Part shown: positions 22,801 to 34,018 of the stretch, in pieces
How the letters are laid out: every line of letters begins with the position of its first letter
How positions within the stretch are numbered: the first letter of the stretch is position 1
Notes under the pieces: generated by a model
The model's database searches: none
What the model was told of the DNA's origin: nothing
Seen by the model: only the letters and a program-made list of their open reading frames with translations
Translations under genes and position numbers: made by a program
Origin: Membranipora membranacea
Taxonomy: Eukaryota > Bryozoa > Gymnolaemata > Cheilostomatida > Membraniporidae
NCBI GenBank assembly: GCA_914767715.1
Contig: OU612071.1
Span: 2,912,001 to 2,976,000, forward strand
Direction of reading: 5' to 3'
DNA length: 64,000 bases

Positions 22801-23947
22801 CGATGGTATCCTTGATTTGGACAATCAAATACAAATGATCACTGCGATGGTATCCTTGATTTGGACAATCAAATACAAATGATCACTGCGTCAGGGTAGC
22901 GAAGAGTATATCATGACCCATCATGAATCATAATAATGTAACTATTTGACACTCAGACACTCACTCGGTACATCAAGATTTCTCAGGACAGAATTCAAAC
23001 CACCAAAGGTTCTGATGCGTAACTCTGCCATTATCATGCCATACTGAATCAGTCTTTCTCCTGTATTCTCTGCAACAAATATTTAGTTGATGATGTGATA
23101 AAGTATGAATATAATACATTCCAATGTCCTAAGCACATTATTTGCATTCAAATTATTTGCAGTCTTATAACAAGGCTTTGCTGCTACAAGGTTCATCCCT
23201 GGACCCTTCAATTTTCTCTGCATTGAGAGCCTGATTCTAGCATGTTGCCAAATTACAAATAACACAACACTTAAAGACCTGGTTAAATCTACAATCCCTA
23301 TGATGGAAACAGATTTGCCAGCCGTTGGAGAAGAAGTTTGTGAAATTTTATATCTGGTGTCTTGGAATGGAAACACTCGATCTATAGGTTTGATCAGCAC
23401 ATAACGCCAGCGAATTTGTAACTAAAATGATCATTCAAGATAATGAGCTGTGGCAAGGAGGGTGGAATATAGGGAAGAGGTGACTTGATGTTGCGAGATG
23501 GAATGAGTTGTTCCCTCCATGAAAAAAAGAGCACAACTCCGATAGTCACTGAACTCCTAATTACACTAACTGGCCGGCTTCAATGAAAATTTCTTGCTGA
23601 GGCCTGCCAGTGTTCAAGCAGTTTTTACCAAATTTATGCCATGATACTTCAACGATTACACCGACGCAATTATCATCAGTTAGCCTACACATATCACCTG
23701 ACATTTATATCATTATATTACTAACGATGCTCGATGCAAGTGTAACAGTGGAGATATCGATGCTTATAACCCCAGCCATCTCAAGCCTTTCTGGGTCAGT
23801 TCCCTGCTGCAACTTAATTAAATTTTACAACCGAAAATGAAAATTTGATTGTCTGCTTACCTGTTTGAATTGAGTAAGCTGAACGACTATTGATACTACG
23901 AGTTGTATCTCATCTGCTATAAACCACCCAAACACTCTCTTCTTCAT
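19716..23947 (-). CDS. Gene C copy 2: secreted/membrane-type gene, partial
   Basis: Exon 1 (23861-23947) starts MKKRVFGWFIADEIQLVVS, a signal or anchor-like start. A Ser/Thr-rich exon (20165-20360) includes HTLSPTTNNSSFKEAHSAD and ends in a poly-proline run coded by the 24-G tract. The terminal exon (19716-19871) starts TIIETHGGIERTPV and ends with cysteines before TAG. Exon 2 of copy 1 has no match in the 2.5-kb segment between, so the order is incomplete. The Ser/Thr-rich frame is closed by TGA near the 5' end of its exon, so the true acceptor may lie further in. It could be a decayed gene; the family is unknown. Confidence 0.45.
20165..20360 (-). CDS. Gene C copy 2 Ser/Thr-rich exon
   Basis: GTAG precedes it and CCCAAG|GTATG follows. 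The frame ending in phase 0 reads HTLSPTTNNSSFKEAHSAD, then ALFVTLGTEVEKTPGTNT, then prolines. This frame has a TGA about 30 bases into the exon. The frame that opens at the exon start reads GDSDSED instead. Confidence 0.45.
20172..20195 (+). repeat. 24-G homopolymer
   Basis: It is an unbroken run of G on the plus strand, inside a gene C exon where it would encode proline. Copy 1 has only GGGTGGGGTGG here, so the run expanded in unit 2. Its length is also a likely assembly error. Confidence 0.85.
22012..22080. repeat. Perfect 32-bp inverted repeat, 5-nt loop
   Basis: Arm GTCTACTCATTCTTCACGAC runs on to 22043, and its exact reverse complement fills 22049-22080. The related places at about 14510 and 25740 have only one arm. 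Confidence 0.9.
22671..22749. repeat. Long inverted repeat beside a C tract
   Basis: The arms CCTTCACCTGCAATCTACC... and ...GGTAGATAGCAGGTGAAGG pair over about 36 bp with a few mismatches around TTAACC. A poly-C run (about 22656-22670) lies outside the left arm and a G-rich run outside the right arm. Confidence 0.85.
22801..22888 (+). repeat. 44-bp perfect tandem duplication
   Basis: CGATGGTATCCTTGATTTGG starts both copies (22801 and 22845). No differences are seen, so it is recent or an assembly artefact. Confidence 0.9.
23861..23947 (-). CDS. Gene C copy 2 first coding exon
   Basis: It is 29 codons from ATG to CAG|GTAAGC, starting MKKRVFGWFIADEIQLVVS. It aligns in frame with 12940-13038 apart from a clean 12-base indel. 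Confidence 0.6.
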
Positions 23948-24099
23948 TGTACTGTTCTCAGTACTATTCTGCGGTCTGTGTTGCTTTACAATGTAGACTA
24001 AAATACAAAAAAATCTGCAATCAAAAGGAGTCATTTCTTGTATCTAGGCCTATCTACTTTTTTCCCAAATTAACAAGACGAATAATTAAACCAGCGTTA

Positions 24100-24680
24100 T
24101 ACTCTAGAGAGCTAGTACCTCTACAACACTTGAATACACCATTCTATTGATGAAGATTTACATTTGGGAAACTTTTGCAATTGTGTGCAAGCTGGCAATG
24201 GTCTAGTTTCTCTCAGTAACCAATTTCTCTACTCTCCAACTACAGACCACTATAACCAATGGTTGTCAGTGGTTGACCTTGAATTAAGGCGAAGTACATG
24301 CTTGCAACTCAAAGAGCCCACACATGTAATATTATATGCAATCCGCCCCCCTCCCCGATCACTGCTTATTATAATGAAATGACCACTGTGACGCAGTTGA
24401 GACTCTGTACAGCCAACAAATCATTTGAATTCAATACCATTGGCAAAAGGCAAGGTCTGCACTGGTTTCCTTCCTCTGGTGATCGGGGTTGGTATATTCT
24501 TTATTACATTATAGACCAGGGAATATTTCAATTAGCATGAGCTGTGCTTTGTAAACCGAAAGATCATTACAACTTAAATGCTCAATATCCTCGCTCCTTA
24601 GATAAATTTGTTCGCAAATAGTTCACACAAGAGTGAGCATAGTTCAATTGATTAGTGGCCAATTCTCGAACGAAGCTAAA
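24100..24680. other. Unit 2 flank of gene C, no gene
   Basis: It aligns with about 13190-13630. The plus ORFs at 24164-24382 and 24298-24540 overlap in different frames and have broken counterparts in unit 1. Confidence 0.5.
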
Positions 24681-24684
24681 AGCA

Positions 24685-25167
24685 GGGGCTGGTTTCAATT
24701 AGAGATTTAGCCGTGCTTTCACGGCTACAGGCCAGCTAAAGCTCAGCCACTCACCAAGTCGGGTTTCAATTAGGATAAATTTAACACACTCATAGCTGAT
24801 CCTGAGCGAATCTTGGCTGTTCTGTTTCAGACGGCTATCACTCAGCCACCATGCAATTCTATATGTAAGATATGCTAATTTATTGAATGGTTTCATACTA
24901 TCGTAATTTATGATAAATTACGATTCATCAAAGTGTAATTAATCTGCAATGACAATAGACATAAAACCACTGACTCATAAACTCTGTCGTAATTAGTGAT
25001 AATGTGAAATCTCTCCAAAATGAATATCAATCTACTAACCTGAGTGACAACTGAGTGGTAGCAGGGCCTAATTGAAACATGATTAAAGTGGCTGCTAAGA
25101 TCTGGCTACAGCTCAAGTTTACGTGTGCTAAATACAATTTAGCCGGATCCTAATTGAAACCAGCCCC
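24685..25167. mobile_element. MITE with GGGGCTGGTTTCAATTAG ends (483 bp)
   Basis: The left end GGGGCTGGTTTCAATTAG and the right end CTAATTGAAACCAGCCCC are exact inverted repeats. The TTTCAATTAG word recurs inverted inside (about 24766 and 25067), so sub-terminal repeats exist. No target duplication longer than 2 bp is clear, so the superfamily is open. The minus ORF at 24699-24896 lies inside and is not supported. Unit 1 lacks the element. Confidence 0.8.
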
Positions 25168-26209
25168 AGGTCTCGCCTACTAAGCTAGATGATGATGTAC
25201 CACTTGGTCTTATATGCGCATGCTTGATCAGTAAATAAAGTGTATACTAATATGTATATAGTTTTGCTGTTTGTATTTAAGGGTGACCCCACCAGTCTCA
25301 GACAGTTGGGAATGGTTGACATGAAGCAATAATGATCCGTCAGTTGCGCCGAGGCAAAGCCTATGCACACACTTTATACAAATTCAAGACCCAGCCTTCA
25401 TAGGCTGTAGTTGTAGTAAAGAGAGGGGGCATTTCCTTACAATGTAAAGTATGTAGGCCTACATGTAGCCATAGTAGATTAGCAATAACAGTTCTAGACA
25501 ATTAGTTGCACGAGAGTTGCCCACCTAAACATGCCACCACCAACAAACAACAAAGCGAGGAGTAAGGAGTAAACTCCTTGGACTTGTATGAGCCTTCCCC
25601 CCCCCTCTTACAACTCTTAGGAGTCCTTCTCCTTGCTTGATATTACACTGCACATGTACATTGGACTGGTACCATTGGCAAACTACAGAAAGCTACTAGT
25701 AGTGATAGTAACTAACAGTTACTAGCTAGACTTCTTAGTTAGTCTACTCATTTTTCACTCACAACTGAGTAGTAGAATAGTAGTGTACCAAATATAAATA
25801 CTAAATACCATTTATTTACCTGAGAGCTACAACAAATTGATTCAATCAAGTCCATTCACAGCTGTTCTAATTTCATTCTTCTTCTTCTTGTGAAGCCGAG
25901 TTGGCTCATCATCTCTTCATCGTGGTCTTATGTGTCTGTGAAGTAACTGATTGGTGCCACTGAGTCTGACTGCTGTTCAGAAAGTTGACTACTAGCAATA
26001 TCGATAACTAACTCAGTGTTCTCCAACACAGATATTGTAATCAGTATGAAGTTATTGAACAGGCCAATTAGAAAAAAGTAAGATGTAATGGGCCAATCAT
26101 ATCAAAGCCTGTGAAAATTCGAAGAGAGAGGGCAACTCTTCATTTTGGAAGGTTTTAACGTGAGAGGGCAATTCCGAACCAGTTACCTTATTACCCTGGA
26201 GTATATTTA

Positions 26210-26925
26210 AATATAAATAACTATCATTGAAGTTTCCTCATATGTGTGTATTCTATTTCCAACTCAAAGGTTACCTTTGGTCCAAACCCAAAGCTAAATT
26301 GCCCTCATGAAGGCCCTTGAGGTTGTTTCTATCACAAATAATATGTCGGATACGGTTTCCACATATTTTCACTCCCTGTTTTTGTAATGTTTTCTGTATG
26401 TTATGAAATCGAAAGAATAGGGACAATTAGTCATTAATGGCTCTGTTAAAACTATCTAGTCATTCGTAATTTGGCAGCTCTGATATTCCCTGATTTTAGG
26501 TTGATGACTTGGATATTCTATCTCATTGTTTATATTTGACGAAGAGACATCAAAGTGCCAGTACACAAATTTGCTCTCTGGTAAAACAATCTATTGGAAT
26601 TCATCTTATCACATAATTATTATATGAGAGAAGTGTCTTGCTGTGGGATTGAGGCTTTGTTACTAACCTAATCATGAAACGACTCAACAAACCATAAAAC
26701 TGGCAGTAATAAATTCCTCCTCAGTTAAACAATCAGTAGTGATTCATTTTATCACACCATTTGACATGAAAGAAGTTCCCTTGTGTTGGCTTATTAATTG
26801 TTGATATTTTGTCAAACCACAAAAATTTTGAGATGACAATAAAGTGAACGATTGTTTCACAGCGCAACTATCTATTCAAGCTATCGGAATAACAATCATA
26901 ATATTTCAAATCATTCCTAGTCAAA
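26210..26925. other. Stretch without a recognised gene
   Basis: It is unique AT-rich sequence beyond the end of the duplication. I see no repeat or splice-bounded frame. Confidence 0.5.
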
Positions 26926-26929
26926 CGAG

Positions 26930-27840
26930 ATTTAGCTGACAAAACTTTTGGTATTAGCTGGAAAAATGCTTCTTTACCCTACTGAAAGCCTCAGCTAGCC
27001 AGCAGGAATTATCAACTATGTTAATGGCAACGAACCCGAAAATTCAGAAAAACATCTGGTCACTACAGATACCAATACATTCAACTAATCATCAGGTGAC
27101 TGGACAATAATGGACACAGAAATGTGGTATCACAACTACTACAGGCATACACCCTGTAACAATATGCTTGAACTAGTCAAAGCAATGTCAATACAGCTAC
27201 CATCATTTTACAATAGCTACACTCAACAAGAAACTTTACCAGTTCATAGTCTGACAAAGGACCAAAAGAGCCAAGGAAATTAGTCACAAACTAACAAGCA
27301 CCAAAACCACAATTCCTCCCCATTATTTGCATGCTCATCTCTGGGCATGGGCTGATCTGTGCAAAATTGAGTCTCAGAATTCCGAAGACATCTGTTTGGC
27401 TACCTGCTCTGGTGGCATGCTCCAAAATGCGTGCCGAATTGTTTTCAATAGCTATCCTCTCTTGTCACAATTGAATGTTTTTGATTGGCAGTTCATGCGG
27501 GGCTATCTCACTCTCCCTCACCAACTTTGCTATCAGAACCTAGACTAAACTCATTTTTCTTGCAATGTGCAAATTAAAGTCACGCATGATGGATACTTAG
27601 GCTTACAACATCTCTTTTGTGGTAATGATAGCCTGGATTATCAGTGATCTACACACCCAGTCAGATCATGAGAGTCAGCATGATTCCTGCCACCAACCCA
27701 AGTGCACAGTGACAACAGTCACAATCTCAACAGCAATAAAAAAATTTCCTTTCATGCTTGAAAACCAAGTACTTGAACATGTCGGCAATCAGAACCAGCC
27801 TTTGACACTCAAAAATGGTTATTCCTTCATAGAGACATAA
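26930..27840 (+). pseudogene. Decayed ORF cluster, unrecognised
   Basis: Coding-like frames follow one another on the plus strand with frame changes. One has KASASQQELSTMLMATNPK (about 26985-27040), another WYHNYYRHTPCNNMLELVK (about 27120-27190), another LHAHLWAWADLCKIESQNSE (27327-27548), and the last is 27619-27840. GC content is above the local level. Together they look like a single intronless reading frame broken by indels, as in an old mobile-element gene, but no catalytic motif is seen and chance is possible. Confidence 0.3.
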
Positions 27841-28281
27841 ACAAATTTATTTTCAAATATCATCGCATCACTAAATATTCATCAGAAAACCTCAAAGTCA
27901 CTGTAAATGGCTTCTTTGTCTGTATATCTAATTTAGAATAAATCACAATTTGTGATCTAATCAGTTATATTTTATCCCAGCACTTTGTTTCCACAATAAT
28001 GTGTCAAGTAAAAGACTTCATAACTCCTAACTTGCAATATGGTATATGGTTTGAATATAGTCTATACGTTTATAAGGGGGAATTGGAATTCTATACCTCC
28101 ACAAATGATAACTTCGAAATCACATTGAATCTAATTTCGGTTTATAAGCTCATAGTCGGTATATAAGCGGAGAGCCCAAAAGTTGCCAAGATTGGAATTT
28201 CCATGACGCAGTGTAGTTAAGGTCATATCGTCGTCCATGATGAGAAGTTTTCAAGCTTTTACCTCAAATACAAAAATCCCT

Positions 28282-28352
28282 TCCCTACCTGGGAGTCGAA
28301 CCCAGGACCTTGCGCTTACTAAGCCAAAGCCGTACCACTGCGCTACACATGA
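28282..28352 (-). mobile_element. tRNA-Thr-like sequence or SINE head
   Basis: Box A TAGCGCAGTGGT and a perfect box B GGTTCGACTCC are present, and the T arm (CTGGG/CCCAG) pairs fully. The anticodon position reads AGT, preceded by T and followed by A. The acceptor stem and part of the D stem do not pair, so this is a tRNA pseudogene or SINE rather than a working tRNA. Confidence 0.6.
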
Positions 28353-28569
28353 ATGACGCTCCGTTAGTGTATATACATAAATTTTGACAAATTGTTCTGT
28401 TTTGGCTCAGTTCCAACATGCTATCACACAGCAAATACACAGCATAACGTCCAAGTGATGATCTCCATACTACATAGTACTTGTGGTTAGAGCATTGTTG
28501 TTAGAGCGATGAATAGTTGTGGTTGTGGTGAGTGGGATGAATAGCGATGAATAACTATGATATGAAGCT

Positions 28570-29375
28570 TACGCTATATAATATTTTGTGAGCAGTGACA
28601 TTGAAGAATGTTTGCTTTTGTCTTGCAAACTGTGCTATGATACCAGAGACTATTATCTATAGTCTCTGATGATACTACGAGCAAGCAGTGACCATTAAAC
28701 TGAGCTGAAAAGACGTGGGGTCGATTGAGCTGAAATGCTCAAGCCAGAGATGAAACTGAGGCTCGGAAAAAAACTCGCCAGCATCAAAAGACCGCCTGCA
28801 TTGCTCTGTGGGCCGGATGGACACAGGGATCTAGTATTGGAGTATGATGTTGCCAGTTAGAACCTCTTCATGATCTGAAGACAATGATAGGTATAAATCA
28901 GTTATATAATCCTACACTAATGCTAGTTTTTGAGGCTGCTTGATCGAAATCTCTTTTATTGTGTACGCTGCTGCCATTGTAAATCTCAGCATTGGCTAGA
29001 CAAAGCTTTAGCTGTAACAGAGACTATAGATATTATCTATAGTCTCTGGAAGTAATACAAATTTATTCCCTAGTGATATCACACCATGTCTTGCTTGTAG
29101 ATATTGAATGATAGTTCATCAAACATTACTGCCAGTTTTATCAATTACCAGACCGCAAGCACGATGTCTACTGCCTATGTGGTTAAGTTGTGGTTTCTGA
29201 TTGCAGGCAATGTATTCAAGGAAATGATCTTTGTTGTATCGCAGTATCAGTACCAAAGATTGGTGACATTGAAAAATGTTTGCTTATGTTTGGCAAACTG
29301 TGGTATGATACCAGAGACTATTATCTATAGTCTCGGATGATACTACGCGCAAGCAGTGACCATTAAACTAAGATA
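28570..29375 (+). repeat. Repeated segment carrying the TATAGTCTCTGG palindrome
   Basis: About 110 bp around 28595-28710 (GTGACATTGAAGAATGTTTG to GCAAGCAGTGACCATTAAAC) is repeated around 29255-29370. Each copy centres on TACCAGAGACTATTATCTAT. A further palindrome sits at 29019-29050. The plus ORF at 29104-29340 ends inside a copy and is not supported. Confidence 0.75.
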
Positions 29376-29399
29376 CCAATCTTGAATCGGACAAAACAG

Positions 29400-32020
29400 A
29401 ATCAAACGGTCCTCCTACCCGGTGACGGTGTTGCCTTGATTCAAGCCAAGGTTGTGGTTAAAGAAAACGCACAGCCTAACAGCAAACAATTTGTGGCAGG
29501 CCAGTCCTAAGTATACGGTTTCAAAAATACTGACCCCCTTTCCCCTTGTCTAGTCAGACTAACATGCCAAACCTCGTGGTAAATCTAAACTACATTACAA
29601 ATGATAATCCCTCATATCACCAACTCCTATCATCATAGTTGACATAGACCAAGCTTGGTCCATTTGCCTGCATTCCAAGTCGATCCGAATCCACTGGTCA
29701 CGCCGCAGGCCTGCGGCGTTACCAGTGGAAGGGAGCAACAGGATTGCAGACAATTGGATTAATCTTGTTCTAGAGTTAGCATGACAAAACTAAATCTGAA
29801 TCAAAACTGGAGAATATCGTTGTCTGACTCTATAATACTAAGATTTATTTGCTGAATATGGAGAAAATAGAATAGTGAATATGGATAAAAAACTATATAT
29901 ATATATATATATAAATATATAAATATACTTCTAGAGAAAGTTTAGCTCAATAACTGGCAGTACCTGCTAATAAGGAAGTCATGGTAATATAGTAAGTTGC
30001 AAAACCATTTTCACATTTTCATTGACCAAGTTTTGTAACACAGCTAACATCGAGCAAAGAAAACACATCCTAATCCCTTTTAGCAGCGTCTTTTATGCAA
30101 CACAATTTACTGCCACTTGCAAAAAAACAGAGCCAGGCATAGGGAGTGGGAGTCGTTCGAGCAGCATCTTGAGATGAAGTCATTCATTGGGAGCACTGTA
30201 AAGGCTTTGTTTAGGCGATAGAGTAATCGATCTCGGCTCTAGCACAGTACAGTTTTTTCAAAACGCAATAGGTCCAGTCATATAAGATTTCCACTAAAAT
30301 CTCAATCTATAAAAAACAACATCATACAAGGAATTACCTCACCAGTTCATTCAAAAAAATATGCAGAAAAAATTCTCACGGGCATTGACCATTGGACTAC
30401 ACACAGTATTCGTGTGCGTGTCCTCTCGCTTTCAACATGATAGAAATCTCCCCAGCGGTCTGTCAAGTTATTTATAAATCTTAACAATAGTAAGTGAAGC
30501 ACCCAAAGTTAAATAATACCCAGCCCTAACTTCTTATAATCTTAGTACCTGCAAATAAAAGTAATAGACAGTGTGTCTATTTGACAGAAAGGTATTAGCT
30601 CCATGGCTTTTTTTCATGAAAATTCTTCTGTCCACAAATTCCTGAAAAGGGTGCTTTAGTCGGGATTTTACAGAGGTTTATCTATGTCATGTTAGATCCA
30701 ATTAACAAGCACCGGATCGTAGATGAGTTTGATCACAAAAAACAAATGCCTGATGACTTTTCCTCCCGCAGACGATAACCAATACTTATTTACCAATGGT
30801 GTCAGGGCTTCATGAAATGTAAATAAAGATTTTCAATTGCTGATAGAAACAAAAACGAATTCGCATAAATAGTTTCTGAAATATTCAGACGCAAAGCCAA
30901 TTTTTCCACTAGAGTAAACAACAACAATGATCACAATAGTTAAATTGGAAAGGAGTGGTAAACAGTATTCAGCCAATGCCACTTTTTCTAAAATTACCAG
31001 CATTACAATGTTCCCATTAACCCGGTCTCGCTATAAAATCCAGAGAACTGTGTTACAAGTTAAATCAAAATATTCCTATAATGGAGACCAATTTGACCAA
31101 TGTGAAAAGATAAGTTGCAGGAGAAAATACCTCTACAGAAGTGTTCTGCTTTGTAGTTTGATTACATACCCTTATATGCAAGGCCGAGTGTATCGGAAAT
31201 CTTTAGTGATTGCAGCTGCGCAAGAAGTCCTTCCGAGCCTCATGTCCTCAGCCTAAAGATATATGAAATACCCCTCATCTTAACATTTAAAGATGGAAAA
31301 AAAGCGAGAAAATGTAACTAACCATGAAGAGAGCGACGATATGTTCATCATAGCATGGATGCCCGGGAGATGTCAATGCCCTTAACAACAACAAGATGGA
31401 CACTACTGCTACAAGCCGATAGTGGTAAGAAAAAAATTGATTTTTTAAGGCTCATAAAATAGATAGGCATCCTTTTAGCAACTTTGTATTTAGAGCTTAT
31501 GAGTGGCACTGTCACTGTGAAAAAGGCAGGCTCCATTCCAAGGATCTGAACCTGTTTTGGTTTGTTTTGTACATACATGCGAAATTGCGATCTGGCAGCA
31601 ACAGCTTCACTTCTCAGTTGGATACATCATATTATATGGTGTCGATGCTCACGTAAAAAATGATGACTATCAATAAATGTTCGAATGAGGAAACTTCTAT
31701 ATTAAAATACAATTTAATATTAGGCCTGCGATTCGACTGTCCTAACATTTGATTTAGTTTGCCATTGTACTTACCCTGCAATTGGTACATCCTCCGCTGA
31801 CCTGATATCGACATGAGACTCGAAGTGATTGCCCGGTGGTGTACCGTATTTAGTAAGAAGAGCCATCCCTTACAAAACATACGCACTTCCTAGTTCGTAA
31901 AATCCGATTCAATCTATTTATGTCAGCAAGTCAGAGTACATATGTTCTCAATTTATAGCAACTTCCCTATCCAGTATCAGTGATTGCTGGAGCAATTTAA
32001 ATCCTTCCCTGAACAGCTGG
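29400..32020. other. Stretch without a recognised gene
   Basis: It holds a perfect hairpin at 29691-29728 and a TA microsatellite at about 29894-29925. Frames at 30927-31256 (plus), 31348-31578 (minus) and 31632-31886 (minus) have no motif I recognise and no convincing splice partners. Confidence 0.45.
29691..29728. repeat. 38-bp GC-rich palindrome
   Basis: CCACTGGTCACGCCGCAGG is followed by CCTGCGGCGTTACCAGTGG, pairing with one mismatch and no loop. It is far more GC-rich than its surroundings. Confidence 0.85.
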
Positions 32021-32158
32021 CCTAAATACTGTAGAATGATTATCGCCACTGGACAGTCTTGCATAATAGGCAGTTACAATTACTAGCTGCATCTAGCATG
32101 CTCTGCAAGTGTGATCAAGGATGATCAACAGCGCTCAATGGACCATAAATTAACACGT

Positions 32159-32578
32159 TGTCGGATCGAGAAAGATCACGACAGTTCACTGCTGGCAGAG
32201 TTCTTTATAATACTGAATGCAGTTTTTCGGCAGTTTGATGATTTTATTACTGAACTACACCCTGGGGCAAATGCCCCAGGCAACTGATAAATTGCAACGC
32301 CAAGTTGTAACTGAATCTTCAGAGCAAAAACATTGTTCTTTATACTGACCTGTATAAATAGGTCGTAAAAATAGAAACAGGTGGGATGATGCGTCATTAT
32401 ATTGATGGCCAACCTCCGCATTTAGATGGTAATTAAATGTGCAAAAAATGGAAGTAAATGCTGAAGAGTATAACAATTAATCAGATTAGGACCATGGCAA
32501 CCATGACAGTGCAATATACAATGCCTAACTTCATGTAGAGTCATGCACCTAGGCGTGTCACATACAGTGTATGTGACA
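32159..32578 (-). repeat. LTR (3' LTR in element orientation), 420 bp
   Basis: It is nearly identical to 33586-34018, with a few substitutions and lacking a 13-bp segment (around CATATGAGATT) present there. Overlapping minus ORFs of 73-81 codons appear in both LTRs and are not genes. Confidence 0.9.
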
Positions 32579-32581
32579 CAT

Positions 32582-32593
32582 GCACCCCCCTGG
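32582..32593 (-). other. Polypurine tract
   Basis: On the minus strand CCAGGGGGGTGCA sits just upstream of the 3' LTR, where plus-strand DNA synthesis is primed in LTR elements. Confidence 0.65.
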
Positions 32594-33571
32594 TTGCGAT
32601 CGTCCTCGATCGCTTTAACTGGTTCAAATAACATTATAGCTTATGTCACACAAGGATAATCATTACAATATAAAATTTAAAACCTCAAAATCTCCTGAAA
32701 TACAAACAAATCAAAAATGTCATGCATAAAAGACGGTCATAACAAAATCATGACATTCCCTTCCAAGGCTGAAGAACCTTAACAACTGCTTCAGGTCCAT
32801 TAACAAAAAAAATATATCCCACTTTCCTCTCAACTCTAGATCTAAGAACCTAAGCTTTGCTTAGATTACAGGACAGACGAAGGTATAAAATTCATGAAAT
32901 ATTATAATGCTGCTTTCCTGCACAACTATCATTAAAAAGTCGGCATCGCAGGAAATTCAAACGATAAATATATAAATTGCAAGATCAAGGTTGTGTCGAT
33001 GGTAATAATGTCAAATAATTCATTACATCCTAACTAATACAGTGACCATATTATTTTGTGCTGATCCTTGCACTAATACTGCTGCTATATTAAGATCAGT
33101 TGCCAGTTGGTTGTAGTCAGCTGCATTCCATAATCTTTTATTCTTAGCGGATCTTAGGTTACGGTTGCCTAATGTTTTTATTGAAGTTTTTCTATTTTTT
33201 TGAGTTACAGTGTTCACACCACCAGAGTAGTTTGTCTGCTGTTGTAGACTGAGACTGAATAGAACTGGTTGAATAAAATCAGGAAATTGCAGAGGTACCT
33301 TGTCAGTTGGTGAATCATGAGCAGAAGATCAAATGTCATCACTAGTATATCAGCTTCCATATGTTTTGTCTCTACATCATCTAAAAAGTCCGTCTCCATT
33401 TCTCCTTATAGTAATGTAGACGATGTAGACACATATGGTTCCATTATATTGCTTGCATTAGATCATCTACTCCAAAGACATTTTCCTCCAAGTCCACAAT
33501 CTCCATCCTCTTTCTTGTATATTCAACGCTATCAGTCTCATCATCTGAAGGTGTGAAGTTCTCTCCTCACT

Positions 33572-33584
33572 CGGTTGGGCACCA
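33572..33584 (-). other. tRNA primer-binding site
   Basis: On the minus strand TTGGTGCCCAACC starts one base after the 5' LTR. It is complementary to a tRNA 3' end GGTTGGGCACCA(A). Confidence 0.75.
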
Positions 33585-33585
33585 A

Positions 33586-34018
33586 TTGTCGGATCAAGAA
33601 AGATCACGACAGTTCACTGCTGGCAGAGTTCATATGAGATTTCTTTACAATACTGAATGCAGTTTTTCGGCAGTTTGATGATTTTATTACTGAACTACAC
33701 CCTGGGGCAAATGCCCCAGGCAACTGATAAATTGCAACGCCAAGTTGTAACTGAATCTTCAGAGCAAAAACATTGTTCTTTATACTGACCTGTATAAATA
33801 GGTCGTAAAAATAGAAACAGGTGGGATGAGGCGTCATTATATTGATGGCCAACCTCCGCATTTAGATGGTAATTAAATGTGCAAAAAATGGAAGTAAATG
33901 CTGAAGAGTATAACAATTAATCAGATTAGGACCATGGCAACCATGACAGTGCAATATACAATGCCTAACTTCATGTAGAGTCATGCACCTAGGCGTGTCA
34001 CATACAGTGTATGTGACA
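33586..34018 (-). repeat. LTR (5' LTR in element orientation), 433 bp
   Basis: This is the partner of 32159-32578. Near identity implies recent insertion. Confidence 0.9.

Larger units (their letters stand above)
20900..23440. other. Unit-2-specific 2.5-kb segment, no clear gene
   Basis: It replaces about 11885-12500 of unit 1. It has an internal duplication of about 70 bp (about 21665-21735 and 23220-23290, sharing AAATTACAAATAACACAAC), two long inverted repeats and a 44-bp tandem pair. The minus frame at 23083-23400 includes a hydrophobic stretch (RSLSVVLFVIWQHARIRLS) that could be part of a membrane-spanning exon, but splice borders are not convincing. Confidence 0.4.
14973..26203 (+). 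repeat. Segmental duplication, unit 2 (about 11.2 kb)
   Basis: This is the partner of 3838-14972. It begins inside a satellite unit whose ATGTTAATAGATATTTTCC matches only the unit near 3845, which places the junction. It differs by collapse of the satellite to one unit, the hAT-type insertion at 15803-16191, absence of gene A, and a different 2.5-kb segment at about 20885-23440. Confidence 0.85.
32159..34018 (-). mobile_element. Short LTR retroelement, minus orientation (1.86 kb)
   Basis: Direct repeats at 32159-32578 and 33586-34018 both run TGTCGG...GTGACA. Orientation follows from a primer-binding site next to 33585 and a polypurine tract next to 32579. The 1.0-kb interior has only short frames and no recognisable protease, reverse transcriptase or integrase, so it is non-autonomous (TRIM-like or internally deleted). 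A frame with DETDSVEYTRKRMEIVDLEE near the start could be a gag remnant. Flanks share ACAC as an imperfect target duplication. Confidence 0.85.

Noticed and set aside
28282-28352. Functional tRNA-Thr gene
   Set aside because: The box B and T arm are good, but the acceptor stem and D stem do not pair.
32176-32476. Overlapping minus ORFs (73-81 codons), repeated at 33604-33916
   Set aside because: They lie wholly within the two LTRs; the repetition is the LTR pair and not a gene duplication.
33023-33399. Two short minus ORFs as gag and pol of the LTR element
   Set aside because: They are about 60 codons each, with no zinc knuckle or enzyme motif.
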